Shown one piece after another: positions 57,301 to 64,000 of a stretch of 64,000 bases of DNA. The DNA is taken from contig CM043790.1 in NCBI GenBank assembly GCA_023974075.1, positions 18,305,883 through 18,369,882 on the forward strand, in the 5' to 3' direction. The translations under genes and the position numbers were made by a program. Under the pieces are notes generated by a model. That model saw only the letters and a list, made by a program, of their open reading frames with translations, was not told the origin of the DNA and ran no database searches. This stretch comes from Chaenocephalus aceratus (lineage: Eukaryota; Chordata; Actinopteri; Perciformes; Channichthyidae). Each line of letters starts with the position of its first letter. Positions within the stretch are counted from its first letter, which is position 1.

Positions 57301-59701
57301 CCTACTGATTTGTTCAATCCTAAATCTAGCTGTCATCTGAATGCTTTTAACCCCATCCCTCTGACTGTCCCCCTCCCAATAGCGTCACTTCCCCATGATT
57401 CATCCTGCTTCTTCTTATCTGCCACTCTAAATCAGAGCTTCGCTTTTTAAATCATTTACCAGATGGATGCAAAAGATCAACTGGAAAACTGTCAATTAGG
57501 AACCACACACACAACCCTTTCCTTGTTTCACTATAACCCCTTCTTCTTCCTCCCTTCCCTGTCTTTTTTGTCTCCTCCTCATCTCTCCTCCAGTGATCTC
57601 AGCTCTAGTGAATCCTCACTCAATTCCTCTCCTTTGAAACTCAACATCCCCTTTCTTCTCCCTCTTCGATTCCCTGGGGCTTTTCCCCCTTAAGCATTTC
57701 TCAACCATTGTTGGGTAGTCATTCCAGAGGTGTTGTGAAACCTCTTTGTTTCTTTGTGACCCAGTTGGGCCTCATGTATTTGGACAGAAATACATATGTA
57801 GTATCACAGCTTGAAAGATGAAATTGAGACTTCAATATGCTTCACAGTTCTCAAGAGATACTGAGAATGGAGGTGAAACAGGAGAAGGAGAACCAAAACA
57901 CAACAGGGAGAGTCAACAAATGAAGAGAAGAACAGGTTACAGGAGGTCAAAGGAACACTGTGGAGCCTTTTTTCATTTCCCTTCTTTTTGCTGTTTCTGC
58001 AGAGTTTCATTTCAGCCACAAAACACGTGCATGTCTGACACAGAGATACAAACTAGTGACCACAAAGCAACCCTGAAGGCTATTCCATTCTGAACCCTAA
58101 CCACTTTGCCAAATAAGGAGAAATAGTTGCAGTGCTCTGCTGATTATGTTTCCTTTTTAATCAATGTGAGAAACTGTCCCTCCACCACACACAGTGCTGT
58201 CTGCTTTGAAGTGTCTGCTTTCTGTCTTATCATATCTCAAGCCCTCTTCCTTGAAATAAAGGGACTTTTGTTAAATCTAGTTTAAGGCAGAATGTAAATG
58301 GTGTCACACGGCTCACTGAATAGGATTCCCTTATGTTAGTGCAACCAGCTATGACAACATAATTAATGTTAATATTGAAACTGCTTACAGGTCAAGAGTG
58401 AAGGCCCAAAGCTGGTGCCATTCTTCAAGGCCACCTGTGTGTACTTTGTGCTGTGGCTGCCCACCTCCAGCCCCTCCTGGTTCAGCGCACTGATCAAATG
58501 TCTACCCATCTTCTGCCTCTGGATGTTCTTACTGGCGCATGGCTTCAGCTTCCTAGGTGCTAGCTCCAATGCTCGCAAGATCTTTGCTGGCCTCGTCTTT
58601 TCTGCTCTGGGCGATGCCTTTCTCATCTGGCAGGAGCAGGGCTACTTCGTCCACGGTGAGCCAAATCCACACTCACTGAGTTGCTTTATTATTATTGTCT
58701 ACAGGACTTATTACTCATTCATTTTACATCTCAGTTTGGGCCTTATTTTTGAATGTTTAGCCCTCATTGAATATGCGAATTGTATCTGGGAACCCAAAGT
58801 TAGCTGTAAAGTTTAAATTACCCCCCCCCCCCCCAAATAAACCTTTAAGACAAAATGATAACACTCAGCACATCTGTTGTAAACATTCCTCATTGATGAT
58901 TATTATTTACAGACATAACTTCTGGGTTGACTTTGACCTGCTGTTCTTACTTTTTCCCCCTCCTACTTCCTGGGTTTACCTCCATGCGTGGTAGCTAGTT
59001 TGACAAAGCTGTTGGCCTCATCTTTTTTGGACCATTAGACCTGTTGTGACATGCTGTTGCAATATCTCAGTGTTTCCAGTTCAAGAATGTACTATGGAGA
59101 GTTAAAAAGTTGTCATAACCCATAGAGACATCGGTCAACGCTAAAAATATAACATCCAAGTTGTAATTGCCCCTTATTTTACTGTGTCATGATTCAAGCT
59201 TTGACCTACGTGGGATAGGTAGGATACAAATGTAAAAAACGTTTATTTACTTTTAAATCATCTTTTCCTGCAGGCCTTCTGATGTTTGCCATCACCCACA
59301 TCCTGTACTCCTCGGCCTTTGGGATGAAGCCCGTTAATGTGACTGCTGGCCTGGTGGTCACTGCTGTGTCTTCAGTGAGCTACCTGCTGCTGTACCCCTA
59401 CCTGTCGGGCCCCTTCACCTACCTGGTGGCCGTCTACATTGGTCTGATCGGCTTCATGGGCTGGAGGGCGGTGGCCGGCCTGCAGCTGGCCAACGACCTG
59501 TGGACCTGGACCAAGCTGTGCGCCTGCCTTGGCGCCGTGCTCTTCATGGTCTCCGACCTCACCATCGCCGTCAACAAGTTCTGCTTCCCTGTTCCCCATT
59601 CGCGCGCCATCATCATGGCCACGTACTACGCCGCCCAGATGCTGATCTCGCTCTCTGTGGTGGAGTGCCAGGATGCTGAGAGGGCCAGGAAGAAGGCGTG
59701 A
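51339..59701 (+). CDS. tmem86a: TMEM86A lysoplasmalogenase
   Basis: YhhN-family multipass ER membrane enzyme that hydrolyses the vinyl-ether bond of lysoplasmalogens to a fatty aldehyde and a glycerophospho head group. Exons are 51339-51359 (seven codons), 58391-58655 and 59274-59701, with GT/AG sites and matching phases, giving 237 residues. The start MVSPVTVVKSEGPKLVPFFK is characteristic of TMEM86A as opposed to TMEM86B. The two conserved aspartates of the family are Asp82 (in LGDAFLIWQ) and Asp190 (in VSDLTIAVNK). About eight hydrophobic spans are visible. The long first intron (7 kb) hosts an intronless ORF and several transposons. A possible distal polyadenylation signal lies at 63844-63849. 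Confidence 0.96.
52281..52348. repeat. 35-bp tandem duplication
   Basis: The segment starting CAGGGCTGCTTAACTTAAAG is present twice, 35 bp apart, nearly perfect, within TMEM86A intron 1. Confidence 0.9.
52937..53290 (+). CDS. Uncharacterised intronless ORF (117 aa) in TMEM86A intron 1
   Basis: No family recognised. ATG 52937 has a favourable A at -3 (ACAAAATGT). The frame runs 117 codons to TGA 53288-53290, starts MSDFKINFDLLGGLSIDEWF, and has a Cys/His-containing segment near the end (SCFKNCTFNGSMNIHLH). No signal peptide or membrane span is seen. Two AATAAA signals follow at 53332-53337 and 53346-53351. Upstream are two reversed CCAAT boxes (GATTGG near 52676 and 52726) and a one-mismatch RFX X-box-like site at 52858-52871. 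Composition is balanced and not repeat-like. It may be an expressed single-exon gene, a retrocopy or a domesticated transposon fragment; chance cannot be excluded. Confidence 0.45.
   Translation: MSDFKINFDLLGGLSIDEWFRSYWAPSLDNRKMWSNALFAGPGHVMKRPLEESSSYNVVLPVNTTAPPAKKSGMEFMESCFKNCTFNGSMNIHLHSEPKMFQHHGQPDLICSANPTQ
53579..53710. repeat. 28-bp imperfect inverted repeat (132-bp unit)
   Basis: The arm 53579-53607 (containing AGGCCGTTCTTGAAC) is mirrored at 53683-53710 (GTTCAAGAACGGCCT) with CAATCATACA/TGTATGATTG at the outside. The interior holds two similar CAGTAC..CGTAC motifs and a CG-rich centre. It may be a small MITE; no target duplication found. Confidence 0.75.
54655..54790. repeat. Repeat with CGTG..CACGAA boxes
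   Basis: CGTGCTG(C/T)..GCACGAAA and TCGTGTTGGTGAACACGAA occur several times in 135 bp. These are short inverted motifs typical of a fish interspersed repeat. Confidence 0.5.
55150..55797 (+). mobile_element. PIF/Harbinger transposon remnant
   Basis: Bases 55498-55613 translate as ELIEEISPQLQHG followed by NAALSPTLQVLIALRFYANG. This matches the N-terminal region of Harbinger-type transposases, where ALRFYA is a familiar block. Upstream ELMECFRF belongs to the same protein in a shifted frame, and a stop follows directly. Flanking GTGTAACTCTACGTCCGAC and the inverted GTCGGACGTAGCTAAGC suggest the ends of a deleted element. Confidence 0.6.
55798..57250 (-). mobile_element. 5'-truncated LINE with a nearly intact reverse transcriptase
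   Basis: The minus strand encodes LLDLSAAFDTVNQQILL, LTTGVPQGSVLGPLLFSLY, FSYHCYTDDTQL (a YADD-box variant) and LDYCNSLLAGLPACAIRPLQ. After a single in-frame stop at 56266-56268 come PARALRSASTKRLAAPSLRR and WWNELPIDIR. The 3' end is the CATTTAGCTGACGCTTTTAT module plus short TTACA repeats at about 55800. It is a Nimb/L2-like non-LTR element, truncated at the 5' end near 57200. Confidence 0.85.
57251..58390. other. TMEM86A intron 1, right end
   Basis: Pyrimidine-rich sequence at 57270-57700 with CT tracts. No gene is recognised. An open frame at 57463-57693 is low in complexity and has no domain. The intron ends at the acceptor CTTACAG (58390). Confidence 0.5.
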
Positions 59702-62700
59702 GGTGCCGTGGGGCTGGGAATGTAGCAGCCTCCTTTCCTTCAACCCTGAGTGATCATGGACATATCTCACTGCCAGATCCCCGGCACGCAACCCTCATCT
59801 CTGTGTGGCGCTCCCACACGGTTGTTACCATGACAACAGGTTCATTAGATTCTTCACATAGCTATCAGCCTCCTGTCCCTCTAGTAACGGTAGTCTCACA
59901 CCTGTCGAAGATAAAGTATCTTCAGCCTCTCAATCCATCCTAGAATGGCTGTCTCACAATTTAGTTACCATGGAGACAAGAGTAGTGTTATTTACCTGCT
60001 TTATATATAGAGAGTATTATTTTACTTTTAACTGTTATGTTTTAATTTAAGGGGAACATGTCTCTGGGGACCATCAAGGAGTGTGTGGGAGAGCGACTGT
60101 GTGTTAGTGCATTTATGTGTGTTTGATTAACATGCCTACCTCGCTTTCCACACAGTCCCATCACACCAAGTCACCACACTGACCCCCACCACGTCACCAC
60201 ACTGACCCCCACCACGCACATCTACTTCATATGGTCCAATAACACAAATTCAAGTGACAATAGACGACTTTTCCGCAAACAATGGCACAATCGATAACCT
60301 TTATGCAATTAATGCAGTGACTTGGCCAATATGACAAAAAGCCTGCCAACTTTTAGCTACTTTTTCATAGAAAATAGTTGGCAACGCTGCACAGGAAACT
60401 GTAAATCAAGCCTTAATTTTCCCAAGGCAGACAGAATTGCAATTGAGGGAAAGCGAGGTTGATAGGAAATCATTCTGAATGCTGGTCGTCATTGCACTAC
60501 AGTCATCAGATTGCCCACCCTTTAATTCATAATGATAAGTAAAACAGCTTGTCTATTGTCACTTTAACATCTTATTTTTGTTTTGTTTGTGTTGCCTGCC
60601 TGAAACCTTGTTAAAAAGGGATTTTTTACCAACTTTCCCTCATTTTGCTTTGTGTTCTCTTGAATTAAGGGTGCTATTCTTAAAATCAGGAGCGTATTCA
60701 CACCTGCTTTCTGAGTCCTGTGCATTTCATTTAAAACAATTACAAGGCCTTTGTTCACCCCCTTTTTTAATATCCTCAACAAACCCACGTCCAGTCTCTG
60801 GATGATTGAATTAGGATGTCATTGAATAACATGTGAAAAATAGGCAATGAGGTGGAAAGCTGCGCACTTTGTTGACTGCAATAACTGCTGTGTATTGTAG
60901 ATTTAGTGATCAAGAACCGTGGAGGTTGGTTGTTGAAGCTCGGTTCTTTCTACAGGGATGTTATTGACACTGCCCTGTTGTCACAATCAGTACATATTAT
61001 AGTCCCAGCACACCTCTGTACGCATTTGAACATGCCGTACAGTGCACTTGCTTCTCCTTCTGGTGTCTTTAAGGAGAGTGTTTTTGGAAACTAGGTGCAT
61101 GTTGAAATGCTCACACACCTGACACCTACGACCCCTGCTGCTTAGGTTATAGGAGAAGTCCACAGGGTTCTCAATGCTGGACTAGATCAGCCGACCCATG
61201 CTGTCATTGGCCTGAGACCATGTTAAAAAGACTGAAAAGAAAGGGCTAAGTAACTGGCTGGGATATTTGAATCTATAACCTTCTGTGTATATCTGGGCCT
61301 CAGAAAGACTCGCACATAAACATACACATTGCCCCAGGGTAGCCTGAGTGAAAAAATAGGAGATGAGAGTACTGGCTTGTCATGTGAGGGAACAGTTATC
61401 CCATTATTCCCAATAATTCCCTCTCAAAGGACATTTAATCAGATTTAATCCCGCAAATCCACCATGGCTAATCCCCCGGTTGATTTTTTGTCTTTCATCT
61501 ATCACACACTTCCCGCTCTCACCTTTCATTTGTTTCACTCTCTGCAACCACTAAACGCCACAATGAAGTGTCTTACAGAAACATTGAAGAAGCATACTGT
61601 AACCCCTTCCTCACATGTCTGCCTATATGCATGTTCGAGTGTGTGTGCATGTTTGGAATGTGTGTGTTGCCCTTGGCTGTTGAGTGAACAAGAGGGTACA
61701 TGTGACAAGTCAGAAAAAGACTAAAGGACAGAAATTCTGTGAACAATCATAGCTTATGTGAAGTAGTAGACACTATTGGATATATTTAATGTATTCTCAC
61801 AAGGCTTTTAAACTGTCTTTATTCCTCACACTCATGTTTTACAGCATCCCGAAATGTGTTCATTCAAATATAACTTAAAGGTACGGTATATGGTTACAGT
61901 ATATCAAAACTGTAACTATATCTTATCTTTTAGTTGAATTTGACCTTAATCGTAAGCATTTCGATTGCTGGACAAGCCTTGTTGTGATTATACCCCACCT
62001 GTAACCTAAGCTACATCACTGGCATTATGATTATTACCACTAACTGATTGTATACTTGAAAGAAATCAATGTTATCACAAATGTACGCCAACAAATGTAA
62101 GTATTGATTACAAAATCATCAAAAAATAGACTTTAAAAATGTGTTTTATGGTTTGGCCCTCATGCACTTTAATGTGATATATTGTGCTGTATATAAAACA
62201 AACAGCTATGGAAAAGAAGCAGACCCATGTTGTGGGTTCCTTTTACTCGGTCTATGACCCCTGGAGCTGTCAGTAACACACCCTCATGCGTAACAACACA
62301 CACGCACACACACGCACCAAAACATGTCTATGCATCACATCAGCCACCATGACAGATCTGCAGGCAGACCGTGGTGTTGACACTCATCAAGGTTTTTTGA
62401 AACAGCTGACCAGTATTTCCTCAATCTCCTTTTGGCCTGTCGGCATGCTGGTCAGCAACATATGTCTGCCTTGTCGGTCAGACAGGTTTCATCAGGGTGT
62501 CTGTGTGACCACCCTTCTTCTGCCCCGTGTTTTTATTTGTAGTCCCAGCACTGTTGAAACGCCTCCTCTGCTGTACCCTCTCTTCTCATCTCATATCCAG
62601 CCCCCAGCAGAATTTTCTGTCCACAATCAATTTCAGCCTTTGTGCGGAGAGACATCCAGAGTCTTACTAGCTGAAATGCAATTGTCTGCTTTATGCTGTC

Positions 62701-64000
62701 ATAAATCAGGGTTTAATGGAGTTCAAGCAGAGATGCTGGTTAACATGATTGACTATCTAGTATGCATCCTGAATTAAGACCATGAGGGAAGAACTTGATT
62801 CAGTCGAGCTGTCTTTGTGGGAGGTTTATGTAAGCACCACTTTCTTTGTTTTCTGCTACATAAAGCTCCCTGACTTTAGTTCCAAATGGCTACATGCCAG
62901 AACACACTGAAGTATTTCTGAGACTTTTATGTTATCCAAATTTGGAAGATCTCCAAGAGAGTTGAGTTGAGTTATGCAACAATTCAAATATTGAAGCAGT
63001 AAGTTGCCAGTTATTATGCCCATATGCAAAACAGAACCAAAGTTGAAAGCACAAAATGAACGTTTTTATTGAGTGGATCTTAGCAATAGAGGCTTCTCAT
63101 GTATCAAGCAACCTTTGTTTAGCGGGAGGCAGAGGACCCCCTCGTTGGTGCTGGAGGTCATTTTGACCCCCACTTACAGTAGAAAGGAGGTCATTGTTGA
63201 GCGATACCGTAGCTGTAAATTAAGCGAGGAGGTGAAATATGACACACAGGGGAAGACTCTCCTTCCATCCGGATTGTTAGCTGCCATCCTGTCCCCACAG
63301 ATGGCAGCCAGCAGGCGCATCACTTTACCTCAGCCTGTCAACAGCCCTGTTGTTCTGGTCTTTGTGTGGCAGACAAAAGGGACCTGAGAGAGCTGTGGGA
63401 GGCCTGTGTGTGAGTCAGGAGCTGAAACCAGTAACTGAAGAGGGCCCACAGTTTCACTCAGTCCTATGAATTAAAAAAAAAGACACTTTTCTTTGATTCA
63501 AAGTTCTCTCTTTTTCTTTTTGCTGCCGTTTCTCGTGAATTGAAGCTTTGCTGTTGAAGTGCTGTGTCCATTATCGCGCAGTGGCGGTTGACATTCAAAA
63601 CATAGAACCGTGAAGTTTGTTTATCTTTACACACGCATGACAACCAGCTTGAATCCTCCATGTCGTCCACAGTGATGACACTACATTACAACTGACAGTC
63701 CTCCAACATCAGTATAGATTGATACTATTTGTAGTATGTACAATTAATGCAATTTCCTTATTATGATATTAATCTGAATCTACTATGGCCAGAAGAAGTC
63801 TTTCAAACAAAACAATCTTTGTACTGTTTTTCTGTCTTAAATAGAGACAATAAAGTTACTGTTTTGATTGTTTAAGCACAAGAAAGCGACGCAGTGACGC
63901 ATGAATCAGCATTTTTCTTTAAAAGGCATTAATTGCTCTTAAAGTGTTACAAACTGTTTTGAAGAGTAAAAGCCACAAATGTTATATTTTGTCACCGTGG
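59702..64000. other. TMEM86A 3' UTR and downstream region
   Basis: I recognise no further gene. Visible items are a 23-bp tandem duplication (TCACCACACTGACCCCCACC unit) at 60170-60216, CA-rich tracts near 62300, and an AATAAA at 63844-63849 in a context of GACAATAAAGTT. The open frames at 62286-62777 and 63073-63387 have no domain or splice support. Confidence 0.5.
60170..60216. repeat. 23-bp tandem duplication
   Basis: The 23-bp segment beginning TCACCACACTGACCCCCACC is present twice in direct succession, with no mismatch. Confidence 0.9.

Noticed and set aside
63073..63387. 104-codon ORF near the window end as a possible exon of the next gene
   Set aside because: No domain match to the expected neighbours, no splice sites placed convincingly, and composition like intergenic sequence.

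Overview
This is a vertebrate nuclear window and almost certainly a teleost fish genome. The evidence is intron-split genes with GT/AG junctions, very long (GT)n microsatellites, and dense DNA-transposon and LINE debris of the kind common in fish. Four conserved protein-coding genes could be assembled exon by exon. They are a USP6NL/RN-tre type Rab-GAP on + (CDS 16397-25277), UEVLD on - (33677-27666), SPTY2D1 on - (47188-36361) and TMEM86A on + (51339-59701). UEVLD, SPTY2D1 and TMEM86A are also neighbours on human 11p15.1, so this is a conserved block. A USP6NL-family gene beside it is not the human arrangement, and may be the teleost paralogue of that family.

Layout. 1-605 is a promoter and 5' leader region, with a CpG-rich stretch and two plausible first-exon donors. 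606-16388 is a leader intron loaded with repeats. It holds a 2.8 kb foldback transposon whose inverted arms are built from a 20-bp minisatellite, an 822-bp hAT element inserted in one arm with a perfect 8-bp target duplication, a fresh palindromic MITE, and an element rich in a GACTCGGACTTGG motif. 16389-25277 carries thirteen coding exons of the RabGAP. Two large (GT)n arrays lie in its introns, one ending only 8 nt before an acceptor. 25278-27665 is the convergent 3' end shared with UEVLD. 33.97-35.36 kb is a DNA transposon between UEVLD and SPTY2D1. The 8 kb third intron of SPTY2D1 is a nest of a degenerate LINE, two long-TIR elements and three hAT pieces. 49.5-50.7 kb is an unexplained motif-rich repeat. 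TMEM86A intron 1 (7 kb) holds an intact intronless ORF of 117 codons with its own polyadenylation signals, a Harbinger remnant and a nearly intact LINE fragment. 59.7-64 kb is TMEM86A 3' UTR or intergenic sequence with no further gene recognised.

The genes are unrelated in function: endosomal Rab GTPase control, a ubiquitin-variant/lactate-dehydrogenase-like pseudoenzyme, a histone H3-H4 chaperone, and an ER lysoplasmalogenase. They share a neighbourhood, not a pathway. The most interesting signals are four. (a) A two-exon small-membrane-peptide reading frame upstream of the RabGAP would, if spliced to its first coding exon, end in an ATGA stop/start overlap. (b) A UG-repeat fills the 3' splice site of a frame-neutral exon. 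(c) SPTY2D1 has a single frameshift. (d) The host intron of TMEM86A holds an orphan gene candidate.
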